Shown here: positions 12,201 through 26,200 of the stretch, in pieces
How the letters are laid out: each line of letters begins with the position of its first letter
Position numbering within the stretch: position 1 is the stretch's first letter
NCBI RefSeq assembly: GCF_031877795.1
Contig: NC_133958.1
Location: forward strand, 4,216,001 to 4,280,000
DNA from: Strix aluco
Taxonomy: Eukaryota; Chordata; Aves; Strigiformes; Strigidae
Reading direction: 5' to 3'
DNA: 64,000 nt
Notes under the pieces: model-generated
The model's database searches: none
Seen by the model: the letters and a program-made list of their open reading frames with translations, nothing else
What the model was told of the DNA's origin: nothing
Program-made: the position numbers and the translations under genes

Positions 12201-15200
12201 GTTAACAGTCATTAGAAAGAAGCCCGTATCTCAGAAACATTTCTGAAGTACTAACTGTAGCTCTTGTGGCATTACTGAAGTTTAAAAAACGTAATTCTAG
12301 TGCCCTCCTGTGTCCCAAATAAGAACTACAATAGCTAAAGTACACCGACCTTCAGTGAATGAATGGAAAAGGGAAAGAAAAACTCTTCTGTTCACCAGCC
12401 TGGATCCTATCTAGCTAGGTTCTCTGCATATACAAACAAAAACGATGGCACTTGAATCAAGCGATTTACATTCAGAGCAAGAGGAAGGACGTGGAACGGT
12501 GTGGAGAAAACCATAAAATAATAAAACCATGATGTTCAGCAAAATAGTAATTGGTTTTAGCGCACCAACTAAAAAACTGCTACTACAACTAAAGCCATCT
12601 GTTCACTAGTTTAATAAGGCAGTCCCTCTAGTTGATGAATGATCAGGTCTGGTTAAGAACTGGACTCTTCTGATCACCAGCAGAAACAAATAAAAAGCAG
12701 CCGAGTAAGCTAGATAAGCAGTTAAGTATGCAAATACATACCCCACAAACAGAGGAAAACACTGGTTTTATCCATCTGCCTGGACATGTTTTATCATGGA
12801 ACAATATTTAACATATTATCTGAGAATCTCATAGCCCAGACACATTATAGCTGAATATTTCACCACACATTTTGTTACCCACATAAGGCGTGTATGATAA
12901 CACCAGTTTTGTTACTTAGTTTGCGTTACCCTGACAGTTCATTTTGTTGTTCTGTTAAAGTAACAGGGTTATTTCTAAACAATGTTTCAACAAAACCACT
13001 ATTTACCTGCCACTGATTTCACTGGCACTCTTTTTTTTTTTTTTTTTTTTTTCCCCTCTGGATTATTCTGACCAGCACAGCTATGAGAAAGGGCAACCAC
13101 TCATTAACTAAACTGAGGTTTAGAGCTACTACAACCCACCTTTTGATTAGCACATGGAGCTAAGATAGGATAAACTTGAAATACTTTCTCCTATTTACAA
13201 CCCAAGAGTAAGCAAAGGACTGTGTAACCAACACCAGCACATGCACCGTTGCAAGGTCCCTCTCTTCTGCATATACATTTCAGTATGTTCCATCTTCCTG
13301 CAGTGATAGAAGGAAACAATTTTTTCACTGGAAGAAATAGAGAGCAGCTCTGTGCACCTGTCATTGACCCAAAGTCTAACATGAAGGTGTGTTCACTGTT
13401 CCCTTGCTTTATTTACATAAATATTTACAGTATAAATTGTTTCTTAAGCAGGGCATATAGTATTTCTTTGACAGAAGAGAGTAGCAAATTCCCAGGGAGG
13501 CTAACTGCATGTGATAGCACACCATTACCCTGCAGGGGATTCTAGGCTGACAAACAAGCAGAACTGTGGGTAAACAATGCTTCAGAGAAGACCAGTAATA
13601 AAGAAGATGCTACGTAAAGTTGTTGCTTTTGTGTAAAAATACAAAAAAACAATTCCATGATTTGGACCGGAGATTTTGTGTCTGAAACTGGTACATGTCT
13701 TGGGGACAGATTTGTAAAGGTGTTTAGATGCTTAATGATGCCAAAAGGTGCCTAGTAGGAATTTAAAAGTACCTTAAAAGCTAATTCCTGTTGAAATTAA
13801 TGTAGGAACGGTAAGTTTCTCAGACAGCCATCCAGCCTTAGATGTGCTAGTGTATGTCTAAGTTATTGCATGTTCCCAGCACAGGCTCCTCAGCTCAAAT
13901 TCAGAAGTTGCATAGATACTGTCTTCACATGGTTTACTCAGTCGGGCTCAGCAATGTTCAAAATCTCCCAGTTTTAATGACTTCAGGATCTGTAGTCAAA
14001 TAAAAGGCAGGCGTAGATTTCTTGGAGAGGTCAAGAGGACTTGACTTCCCCTTATCAGCAGCAAGTGGCATGACTAGCATCCCTCGCACGGGACACGTCT
14101 GCAGACACGGTGCTATGTCGTGCCCCCAGATTCCCTGCACAGCAGCCCAGGCTTTCCCCAGTCCTAACGGGGCAGAGCTGTTGTTTCCAATGCAATTTTG
14201 CCACTGTTGAGTTGGGGTAATACGGTGCTGAGTAGGGTAATAGTTTGTTAGACAGGTTTATCACGTTCTCAAGAGAAATTCTAGATGAAACACAACCATC
14301 TCTGTTTCATGATTTTGTGCAAATATTTCCGAAGCCATCTGACTATTGAAACCTGACTCCTTTCAATTAAACAGGAATGGGGACTATAACAACCCTTAGG
14401 CAGCTTTGAAAATTTCTGCCTTGATGTATCCTTAAGTCAGATGAACAGGTTCTGAGTAATCAGTTAGCTGGCATTTCCATTTTAATAGCTTTGTATTTTT
14501 ATGTCTGAGTTTATTAAAATTTCAAAGCTTAGCTTCTCTACCCCTCCTCCATCTGTTTCTTTTTAAGGAAAGACAGAAGAATTTTCCCATCTATCTGCAT
14601 TTTATCCAGATGGTGATCTCTCCCTTTGTTCAGGCATGAATTCTATCCATGCAAATCAAAGCATCAATCACACAATCAACTTTTGCATTAGTTGCAAAGC
14701 TCAGTAGGATATTTGCTTCATTAGAAAATACAAGGTATAACACCACATCTGCAACACTTAAGAGTATGTTCAATGCTGCAAATGCCTTCATTTACCGATC
14801 TGCACCAACACAATGTGAGAAGACCAATACCTTACTCCTCTAGGTAAAGTCCCAAATCCAGTATTCCTGAAATGAAACACAATGGGAAATGATACCTCAA
14901 GTGGTAGAGCATTCAGAGATCTCACTTGTAAAATTGCTTTTAACTATCTTCATCATCTATAATTCACTTGAGTCCATTTATTGCTGCCACATGCACTGAG
15001 AAAGAGCCTCACAGGCCAGCAGCGAATTCAGCTCTTCAGCTCATGAATGAATTACTGCTGGAAGCCAGACTTTATTATTCATACTAGTAACTCATTCAGT
15101 GGTCGTGATCCTCAAGGGATGTAAATCAGCACAGCCTCATTGAAAGAAATTGTTTTGTTTGCTTTTCACATTCCACGCACCAAATGTTGGTCTCAGTAAT

Positions 15201-17189
15201 GTCGAAGGGTTGTGACATTAATTTCAGTTGGAAATCATCTGACTGATATATTTCAAGTCATGATGCCAACATCTTTCCCAACAGCTGGATATTAAACTGT
15301 TTTATCTTGCTTTGGAGCTTCTTTTGAGAAGGTCAGCAGAAGGCATAGGCGGAGGTTATCTTGCAATTCCCTCTGAAAGACTGCTGCATGTTTGAGGAGA
15401 GGTTATGCAAGTCAGTGGCCTGGGGTAAAATCTCATAATCAGAATTGCTGGACTGGTATTTGTGACTATTTCTAGGGAATAACAGAAAGTTTGACAGAAA
15501 TAGACCTTTAGTACTTCAAGCTTTTATTTCAAAATCTGTGAAGTAAGATAAAGATCTCCATTACCTTGTCCTGTCAACAACGGATCTGATGAGGTATGAG
15601 CTACCCAAATGAAACCTGCCATAAAATTACGTGAGCAAAATCAGCAGGTTTAAGGAAACAGCAGAATACACATTGCTGGCAGCTGTAAATAAGCAGTTCT
15701 CCACCAGTGTCAGTGTTTCTGTGAGGATTTACGTTAACTGAGGTTCTGATCTATTGCCAGAGGGGCAGAAAAATGATCTCTTCAGTAGGTGCCTGAAAAA
15801 GGCTTCCAGACTGAAAGAAACTTCCACAAGAAATGACCATTATCAACTCATCACTAGATGACCAGAGAAGGGAATCTGTGTACCTGTCTCAGTCTTGTAT
15901 CTAGTTAAACTCTGGGTTATTTAAAACTCCCTCAGCTACTGACTTAAGCTTTACAAATTAAGAATGATGAAAAGCAAGCAGCAAGTAACTCTTCCTTCAA
16001 AAATACTGGTCATTTCCTTTCCATTCTTCACAGTAAATCAGCCTAAAGAACAGGCCTAGGAAAATACAGAAAATGGGCTTAAAGGAACTGATTTCACTGG
16101 CTTTTAAAAGGACACTCGAACTTGTAGAGGAAGAACAGTTGAGGTGGTGTCACCGTTTAAAACTATATACCATGGCTAATGGCTGTGAAGGGAAAAGCAA
16201 AATCTCATTTGTTTCCATCTTTGAGTTAAAGAAATTTTCAGAGCCTGGGACCTAACCTAGGGAATCCAAATCCCCACACTCTGTTTTAATCATTTTATTT
16301 TATTCTTTTGCTATTTTATTGGAGTAAAAGAGCATTTGATGATGGAGGAAGAACTCTACATTCAAGAAAGATCACTTTCACAACTGGTAGGTTGATTTAA
16401 ACTTCTCTTTCTCAAACTGGCATTTGTCTATGAAAAAGCCATAATACTGATGGCTTTTCTTTCATCTAGTTGTTCATTTCTATAGAACTAAATGGTCAGA
16501 GGGTTATGTTTTCAGGCCCTTGTTCCTAACTATATTAAAAAACATATTCACACGCTTTCAAATGTTGTTTTCTGTGTAAGCAATTGCATATAGCAGGTCC
16601 ATGAATGGTTTGGAACTGTGAAAAGGAAACATAGAACTCTGCTAGATTTGGAATAGCAAAAAAGTGTCCCCAGGGCAATATCTGTTTCATGACACCATTC
16701 ACACTGTGAATATGCCTGGGCCCCCTTTGCTATCTAGCTGAATAATTATAGTGGAGATAAATGTTTTGTAGAAGTGTATTGCTGATAAAATACTTAATTT
16801 CAATGCCAATGTACTGTAGGGTTTATTATGTTATATTGTTCCCATTTACTATGGAAAATTAAACTGGTTTTATAATCTGTGAGATACAACAGAGCTCAGT
16901 TAATTTCCTGATAGAAGAATAAACTTTGTTACTGCTGCTATTGTGGCATTCTTCACCAACCCATAAGAGACATTCATTGCAAAAGACTAAAGGACAAAGG
17001 AAAAGATTACCGAATACATAATTACTCTATATTTACAATGCATGGAACAGCGAGGAAAGCTGTGATGAAAGTTTGTTTTAGCACTAAAAACAGGTATTTT
17101 GCCAACACTTGAGATGCTGAGACACAAAGTCAGCAGTAATGGTCAGACTAACTTTAGTAAGATGAAGATTTCAGCAAAATTCTTGGTGT
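9201..17189. other. Intergenic, AT-rich, no gene recognised
   Basis: Region between the DOCK5 promoter and the first CR1 tail. All open frames are short (about 100 codons at most) and look random, with no splice-flanked coding exon recognised. A run of 22 T occupies 13031-13052. I see no RNA gene. Confidence 0.65.
13031..13052. repeat. T22 homopolymer
   Basis: An uninterrupted run of 22 T is followed by CCCC. It could be the A-tail of an old minus-strand retroposed sequence, but no target-site duplication or element body is recognisable. Length is likely to vary between individuals. Confidence 0.8.
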
Positions 17190-17250
17190 AATGGTTGGAC
17201 TAGATGATCTTCAAGGTCCCTTCCAACCTAGATGATTCTGTGATTCTGTG
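17190..17250 (+). mobile_element. CR1 LINE 3' tail fragment
   Basis: The segment contains GGTTGGACTAGATGATCTTC, then AAGGTCCCTTCCAACCTAGA, and ends in tandem ATTCTGTG octamers. This is the conserved 3' end of CR1 non-LTR retrotransposons of birds and other reptiles. No reverse-transcriptase sequence precedes it, so it is a severely 5'-truncated dead copy in plus orientation. A second copy with nearly the same tail lies at 58470. Confidence 0.9.
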
Positions 17251-20200
17251 GATTACAAGCAGTGTTAATCAATGAAGGATATGTTTTGCTCTAGCCAGTA
17301 GTTTGGTATTTTAGACAGGAACTCTGCTTAGTTACATCAGTATGAATCCAGGTTGAGTTTTTCTTCTCTCTTTCTTATTCTGGCTTCTCTGCTATCATGT
17401 AGGGCAGAACCCTCAGCTGGAGTCACTACGGCACAACTGCAACAAAACAACAGGTACCAAGAGACTTGCAAACTCTGAATTTGTATTTTACTTTTGTGCC
17501 AGTAATCCTGCTCCTCCCTCCTTTTCACATCATGTGAAAGATTCAAAGGAGGAAGTGCTGGCAGGCATTTTCATTAAGAATCACTGGCTAATTCCAAAGT
17601 GCCTATTAGTAGAAGCCCTCTTGCAATGCCTGTGGTATCGATTCATCACAGCTGAACCATGGATATCGACTATTTTATATTTAATGTATCTCTTACATCT
17701 TTAATGTCTGAAGAGCTTGTTCCCGAAAGTGTCCTCAGCAGGGGGTAGTGTGGTCAGATTTAATCAAAATTTCCAAGGCTGGAAATGAGCTTCCAATAAT
17801 TCTTAGGAGTTGTCTTCGGCAGACTGCAATCAATAATTCCTTTTTTAAAAGCACTCTTTTTCTTCCTCTGCACTTGTGAAGTCTATATGAAAAGTATTAC
17901 TACAAAATCAAGCCTCTGATTTTGGCAGTCAGGATATCAGAAAGCTAAAAACACCTATTTAAGTTGGAAACCTGTTACACGGAGTACAGTGTTTTTTCCT
18001 AAGGAGTTCAGATACATTTTATGAAAACCAGTAATTGTTTTGCCTTGATTCAGAGGTTGCTTCCTTACAAAAACGTCACAGACATTGTGTTGGTGATGGG
18101 GAGATGTAGATCCAGATGGACAGAGAGCAGCAACAGTGGAAGGATCTGACTCTGATCTCACAGGAGTTTGATGCCTGCTTGTCTCTACTGTCATATGTAA
18201 TTATTTCTCAAATGATAAACCAATGCTGATAAAAAGAAAAATCAAACTGAGATCTTGAACCGATGAGCTCAAGCTAATACTAAATGATGCAGTTTCTAGA
18301 CCTAATCACAAACAATAAAGGCACCCAAGAAGTCGCCCAGATACATATTTTGTGGCTCAGACTAATCTCCACTTAGTACGGGCCTATAAAGATGTGGATG
18401 TGCTTTATTTTGTTGCAAACAATTAATGGTTATATGCAACTCGTCAGAAGTACTAATCTACAACTTAAGGGTTCTGGATACAGCATATTCTTTGCATCCT
18501 CAATAAAGACAAACCCCCTGTATTTACTTGCAGGGCTTCAATTATTTGCATAAGCAGCTTAGAGATCTTTATAAGAAATGCTCTGAACAAGCACAAAGTT
18601 TTATTACGTGATGCACACTTTAGAAGGGAAAAAATAAAGACTGTATGCTTCTTATGACTCAGTTCCATTTGCACAGGAATAAATGAACACATGAATGATA
18701 CATTCATAGCCCTAAGAATTTATCCATTCATCTAATACTGACTCTTTTAATGAGTTTTAGCTTTCTAATTTTTTCCTTCAACTTTCTTATTTCCCTTTTT
18801 TCCCACTGAAAAAGAGGAAAGAGACATATTCACAATATGAAGAACCCAAACCGAGAAACAATACCAATACAATAATCACTTTTTCTAGGGTACTGCCTGA
18901 TGCATGCAGTACTGCTGATAAGAGACTGTCTTCAGAGCTTTAAATGTCCTCTGTGTAAGTCACTTCTCTCTGGCTTGAAATAGGCTTTCATTTCTAAAGG
19001 AAATTTCTTGTAATGTCTCATTCAGTTTTCATTCTCCAGAGACAGAATACTTCTCCTGGGAACCCTTCCATTCTAGAAATAAAAGTTTAGATGACATTTG
19101 AAGTTTTGCAGCTCTCTTGCATCTGTAGACCTTCAGGAGAGTACGCTGGCTCTGTGCAGTGCATCACTCACGTGATACAACATACTGAATGTAGAGCTTT
19201 TTTCTTTTACAAAGGGGACCAAAAAAGAGAAAAAAGGAAGCAAGGAATGTTTAGTTCTCACTGCTTGCAGGAATGGGGTGGAACAGGCTAAATAATGACC
19301 ACCTATGAGCAGTATAGTCTAGGGGTTTGAACACCTCTGGCATTAACCCTTAAGATCTCTCTTAACTTAGACTCTGCTTCTCGTGGCTGTTCCACGTGCC
19401 ACCTTCTTCCCCTCCCTTTCCCATAAAAACCTCACAAAAGGGGTACAGACCCTGAACACAGACTTCCTGCCAGTAATGTTCACAGACACCCTCTTTGTTG
19501 TCTTGATGCTTCTATAGCATGAGGTTTGTGAGGTTTGTGCTAACAAAGAATCCACTAGGTTGTTTCATCGCTCCAGAAAAGCAAAACTTCTACAACTGTA
19601 CTGGGAGGGAAAAATCTCTGCTATGGGGAAATGGAGATTAGCACTGAGGGCTGTGGAGATCCTAAATCCCTAAGAGTGAGAGTTAATGACAAATATGTAA
19701 GTTTAAGAAAAGACTCACTAAATACCAAAATCAAAGGCAAGCATTGGGATGTAGGAGGAGGGTATTAGAAATGGTTTCTTTTAAAAGGTCTAAACCTACA
19801 GCCCTCACGTGGGAGTGGTTATTCTCCGTAAAAAGAGATCCACAAATGCTTTATCTCAGCGCAAGTCCTCAAGGTTACTGCAGTTTGCGAGAAGACGCTA
19901 TAACATGTGTTAAACACTAGATGCCACTAAGAGATCAGCATGAAGAACGATCGTGCTAGCCCAGACTCAGCAGGGAGTAGCCCAACCTCTGGTAGAAGAG
20001 AATGCTCTTCACTGCAGAATGGAAACAGCCCTGGACCATTCCGTGGCAAGGCTGCAGCACAGCTTCTGATATTTTGGACCAGTGGGCTGCTTCCCTGGCA
20101 GCAGCAGAAGAAAAGCAAATGAAAACTGCGCCACATAAATCCACGAAGAAGGAGCAATTTGCACAGCTGAAGAGTTAACGTGCAGTATTTCAGTTTCTGC

Positions 20201-23200
20201 AAAGTTATTTCCTACTAAAGTCCTTGCCTGCCTCAAATATTTCCACAGCAAACATCAACAGTAAACAAGAAGAGATTTTATCTTCTTCTACATGAAAAAC
20301 TACCTCCTCCAATACAGAGACATGAGATAAAACTGTCATTCAGTTTTGCTCTCGGTATTTGCTGTGCGAAAACAAAAAGTGCATTTGCAGAGTCATGCTC
20401 TATAAGGATCCTCTATAGATGTGCACATGACCTACAACTCAAAACACCTTCACTTTTCAAAGCCATAAGTGGCAGTCCAAAATTTTAAAAGTGATTAAGT
20501 GGTCATTGGATTTTTAAAATCCACACTGAGGACAAACTTCATAGCAGTGTACAAGTACCCTCTGCAGGCTTCCCTCTGTATACTGTGCCAACCCCATTCT
20601 ATTCTCAAGATGTCATGCTTTTTTTTTTTAGTAAAACTTTATATTCTGACTAACTGTGGGAGCCCAGAAGAACCAGGAGTCACTGAGACAGGATACTGCC
20701 AGCTGACCAAGTGGTAACTCACTCCGCAGGTCCTACAGGAATCAGGACCCATGGCCTTGCATGGAACAGTATTTTGCTCTGTGGAAGACGGTGGCTCTGC
20801 CACTCTGCTACGCACAGACGTTGTCATCAGGTGAGAAGCAGTCACTTGTTCCTGTAGGGAAGCAGCTATTGCTGTGCTCAGATCCAAGCCCATAGCACAT
20901 ACCACGCGCCCACCGCCAGCACTGTTTATAACCCCCCTTTCTAGCCAGGCCAAACATCATGCTTTCACTTCTCTCTCTGCAGTCAGGAAATCCAAGACAC
21001 AGTCTCTCCCTGCAGCAGCACACGGTAGCTCGCTCACAAGAACACGTCGACAAGGCACTCTATTTCTGTTGCCCAGGAGCGTGCCTGGACTGACGTCAGA
21101 TCACTGTTGCCAGGCATTTAGAAGTATATGCACTGCCTGTAGCAAGGCAGAGTCAACCAACCAAGCAAAAGAAAATAAAATTACTTGCTGGCAACTGGTA
21201 ACTCTCTGTAGTAGGTAAGAAAAAGCTTCCCTCTGTCTTCCTATTTGTCTGGATTTTAATTAGTGAGTTTAGCACAGACATCGAAGAGGAACAGATTGTC
21301 AATACCCTGTCCAAGTAATTCATCCCAAACTTATCTTTAATACAGCAGTCTAAAAACATTAACTAATTTGCTCATCAAAACTGCACCACAAGAAAGGCAG
21401 GAAGACTTGATTATATTATTGCTTTACTGACATCAAAGACTAATCAGAGTAAGACAAAGTGCTTGATCAAACACCAGCTTTCAGGGTGGAGAATTAAGCA
21501 CTGGGGCATTCCAGAATCAGGAGCACATTCATTTATAAGCCTATGCAGTAACAGAAATGGAGAGATGACAGCCTTTAGCCTAGAACATTAGCTCAGTTTT
21601 GAGATATAGATTAAGAGACACACTTACACTACTTAAGAAATGGAAAAAAACCCACAAAACTGCACACAAAGGATGGAGCCTTTTGTCCTAAGAGAAAATA
21701 TGTGCATTTCTTATGTGTGCTCGTGTGCAATCTGTAATTACTAGTCTGAAGTCTGTATTAGAAAGCAAATGAGAATGCTGGATCTCAGCTGCTGTAAATC
21801 AGCACCACTCTGCTGCCTTCAATGACATGCTGACACTGCTCAGGCCTTTGAACGTTTCTCACATCTTAAGATATAAATCCATCAATTAAAGGACCAGCTC
21901 TGACTCCTTCCAATTTGGTGATTCAGCTCTCTTTGGTTTCAGTGAGTACAGATGGGATGACTGATTCATAGGTAGCAGTTCAACATATTGTTTTATGGGA
22001 GGGAAGGCAGAAGCAGACTTACATCTGCAATTTGATGAAGCCATCCCCGGCCCTATGAACATGGAAACGTTTGTTTAGCACTGCAGGGAACAGGCTGATC
22101 TCCTGGTGAGGTGCACGATCGTCTTGCTGGGCTAGAGGACTCTGCATTCTTTCTTCTAAGACAGAAAAGTAAAAATCATAGAGCCTTATCTATCACTTGG
22201 CTACTTCCAGTTTTTGCCTACTTAGGATATGTCGGATTCATATGCAAGTAGCGATTAGAAAATACACTGCAGGGAACAATTTTTCACCGGGCTAGCAGGA
22301 TCTCCTGCAGAAGACTCAAGGCTATGTACTCATACTGCAGTCAATAAGTTTAATTTCTTATACAAGTATTCCTGTCGTATTAACAGGACTGCTGCAGTAG
22401 TACAGGATAATCAGCCAACATAAAATCTTCCAAATTTTGTTCAAAGAAATCAAGGACTAAAAAAAGACCCACCTCTTGATAATACACTGCCAGAGATGGT
22501 GCAGGTCAGTAAATCTCTACTAATGGGAAGAGAATAGCAAGAGTTTATATCACCAGAGCTCTAAACCCCAGGCACTATTCCCTTCTCAAAACTCAGCAGG
22601 AGGAATGCAGGACAAACCTGGATAACCTTGAGTGGTACAGAAAAAAAATACTAGCACAGTGAGTCCTGGCAGATACAGTCCACTTGAGAATCAAGAAGAG
22701 TAGATACCTAAAAATGTTCCAGCTCTCTATTTACGTCAGTTCTGGCAAGCTTGCTTCTCTAGGATTATATAAGATTAATGCATTCATATGATGTATTGTC
22801 TCATCCACTATTGCTTTAAGGCTGCCACAATTTCATTCTTGTATCCCTTCTCCTTTCCTTTTTTTGTCACCTGCAGAACTCAGAACTAGCATTTCAGAGG
22901 CCAACAGAATAAGGTCCTTTCCAGCTCTTTCCCTGTATGCAAAATCCAGCCCAGCAACTTCCCACTGACTTTCAGGCCACCCCTTCACAACACTGCTGAA
23001 TCTCTGGCTTGTGAGGAAAAGAACATGATCACGAACAAAGCATCTGGCTTTTCTGGTTTAAGCGGTGCTGTAGGATCTGTGTCTGGTATATTAACTACTG
23101 AATCATTGTTTCTATCATTTCAGTCAACAACTTTAAGCTGAGAATGTGACTAAATCTGTTATTAATAGCTAAATTGCAATAAGGTTTAAGGCTCTGGAAG

Positions 23201-26200
23201 AATCCACGCTGTAAATCCCAACTTCAAGCCTTCAGATTTCTATGTTTCAGAGATTATTTTAGCGCTGATCCCACCTGCTGCGGATCACTGCGTTCCCTGA
23301 AAAAGCTCAGCTGAAGTTGTCTGTGTCAATCAGGCAGGGCCGCTTTCTTACAGCGGATGGGCACTTGGTGGCACTACAGTTCACACAAGTGGAAGCAAAG
23401 CTACAGATGAATCAGCATTTCACTGTTCATATAGCTGATGCACTGTGGCGTCTAAAACGGTTTGCTCTGTAACATCGCTCAATGAGCTCTGAAGTCTGGC
23501 TCTGCACTTCCTCTGAAAATATATGTGCTGTGTGATTTTAAGTGAAATGTTGTCCGCTTACAGTTTTCTGCAATCTTCCCTGAAGTCTCCACAGGATTTA
23601 GACTTACGAATTCTCACGACATCAGAGGAAATTGAACAACTTATCTCATTTCCAGTGCCAAAAGTACAGTGAACGCTTCACAGACAAGCAGAAATTATGT
23701 CTGCCAGGTTGTAACTGCAGAGGCTGATCTTGCAATCAGTCCAGTTTTATCTGGATTCCACATATTCTGCAGGAGCCCATGCATACAGATGAGCTAGCAG
23801 CATGAATCTGTAAGAATGTGCAAGTTGCTGTTAAGCTGATATCCTAAATTACAGTTTTGTTTTGGTTAAATATTACTTCTGGATTTAGGTTAACAAAACA
23901 TCACCCACTACTTCAGTTTCTTAGAAGAAAGATCAAGACTTGGATGCATATTATGATCAAAACCTCTGTTAAAGGATGAGATTTGAGCATGAAACAGCAA
24001 GTACATTTGGTGACATTGGAACTCTTCTTACAGCAGCACTTTGTGTCAGAGTAGTAATAAATCACAAGGTAGGCTAAGAAAGTGTCTTTTTTTTGCATAA
24101 AAAATAACTGCAAACACTGTCTACCAAGCCCATAGTACAGAAATTCACAAGATTTAAATGATACTTCCGTTACAGATGGATGTTTTTATATAAAGAGAAC
24201 AAGCACTCGGGAGACTACGGAAAGCTTTGCATAACTAAACCAATACTCCACCAATGACTGCCCAGCACAGTGTAGCGAGCACTGCAGTTGTGAACGCAGA
24301 GGATACAATTTCAGAATCACTTCTGTCTTTTAATCCTCTAAAAACTGCTTCTCGGTACTTTTAAAAGCCAGCATCTTTTATGACTACATGCAAAATGAGT
24401 TTAAGGAACAGTTAAAAACCTCAAGGAAATTCAATAGCATAATAATCTCCTTGTAAGTGCCAAATTGATTCGGTCGCATCCAGCAACTGCTGCAGAAAAT
24501 GTTTGATGACCATGTGAGGTTACTGTGAGTAACATGCTACGAGTGCTGAAATCTCTGGCTAGCTCCTTTTTATATACAACAGAACCTTTTAACTCACGAA
24601 AGCACAGAATCAGTAAAAAAGTTTTTTTGGACTAAATCATGAGTGACTAAGCTGGGGCCATGTGCTGTACAAAGTTTCCCATGTTCACAGGCTAACTGTC
24701 GGGTTCAGATCAACAGCCACACCAGCACTATGCCTGAATATGATCACTATCTCCAATTATCATTAAATAAGGAGGGTTAACAAGACAGACACTCAGAGCC
24801 CAATTTAAACCTCACTGCAGCAGAGACTGCAGCAAGTGGATTGGACACACCCTATTAAAGATGCAGTACATCATTTCTGCCCTTCAAGCTTACTTCATCC
24901 CCTTTGCTGCAATGCTGTCGACAAACACAAAGCTTAACTCTTTTTAGAGCAAACTGCCTCAAAAAGGCAGGCATCAAACTGTGCAGTATTTAAGCTAGAA
25001 ACTTAGGATATAAGTGATCTGTATTCGCTATAGATACCCTCCTTTCCTCCAAACAAAGTTTCAATAAATATGTGTGTGCATATGCCTGAAGACTATTTTG
25101 GTTTGTTGTTTTTCACCTAGGAAGTGCTTGCCGCAGAGAACAGGGCTTGCAAATGCCTGCCTGAGAATCTTAATTCCTGGATCTTCATTGCAAAGAGGCA
25201 AGCATGACTGTGCAATTTTCCCAAACCCATCTGGGTTATATGCTAAACTGAGGCACAGGTTCCACACAAATTCTCTTATAGGCTTTGATTAAACTTTTCA
25301 TGAAAAATCAGCTATTTGTAAATCCAGGTGAACTTCAGCAAACAGTTTCAATCAGAAGAATGAAGGAAAAGTGGAACTTTGCTGAAGCTAAAGCAGAGAA
25401 ACATTTTCTAAAGGAACGCCTTTGACTTTTAATTTCACAACTGACCTGAATTTCTTTCCAAGATCAAAATTTTGTCTGCGACAGATGACTAAGCAAATCA
25501 ATCTATTACACACAAATATTTATCTTTGATTGACGTTCTTCCTTGCCACTGCATAAAGCTACGGAGCAAGGATCTGAGGAAACCTGGACAAAATATTTTG
25601 TAGTTCACCTATTGTGGGCTGTCAGTCACTGGCCTGCAGGAGAGCTGCTGCAGACAATAAATTAGAGCAGTCCCAGAGGTTAGACCTATTTGAATTTGGG
25701 AAGAGCCAAACCAGCACTACCCTTACTCCCCTGTGAAGGGCAGCCCAGATTCTGAGCCTGAGAGCACACGATGAGAAACCTATGGGAGTTTATTAATGAC
25801 TATGCAGTATGGACAAGAGGGATGCACTGCAGAATCATATGGCTTCCTGTTCTGTTTCAGAGCCTACATTTCTGCCTTCCTCCCATCCCTCATCACAAGT
25901 AACCATGTTAACAGTCTAATTGCCAGAGGCTGCAGGAAAGAAAAGAAAATCAAGACAAAATGTAGTACAGTGTGGAGGAAAACAGTGAAATATTCCTTTC
26001 AGAAAGTGTCCAGTTATAGAGGGAAGAAGAAAAACAGATGCCCTGTGAAAATGCAAACAAAAGTGACATTGAGCCCTTATGCATAAGCCAGGCACACGTA
26101 CTGAATGGAGAAAACTGTGTTCTTTGTATTCACATCAATGCCTAAACCTCCCATTAACAGAAATAAAAATCTGTCAGTAGCTTTTCAGTGCTCTTGCTTG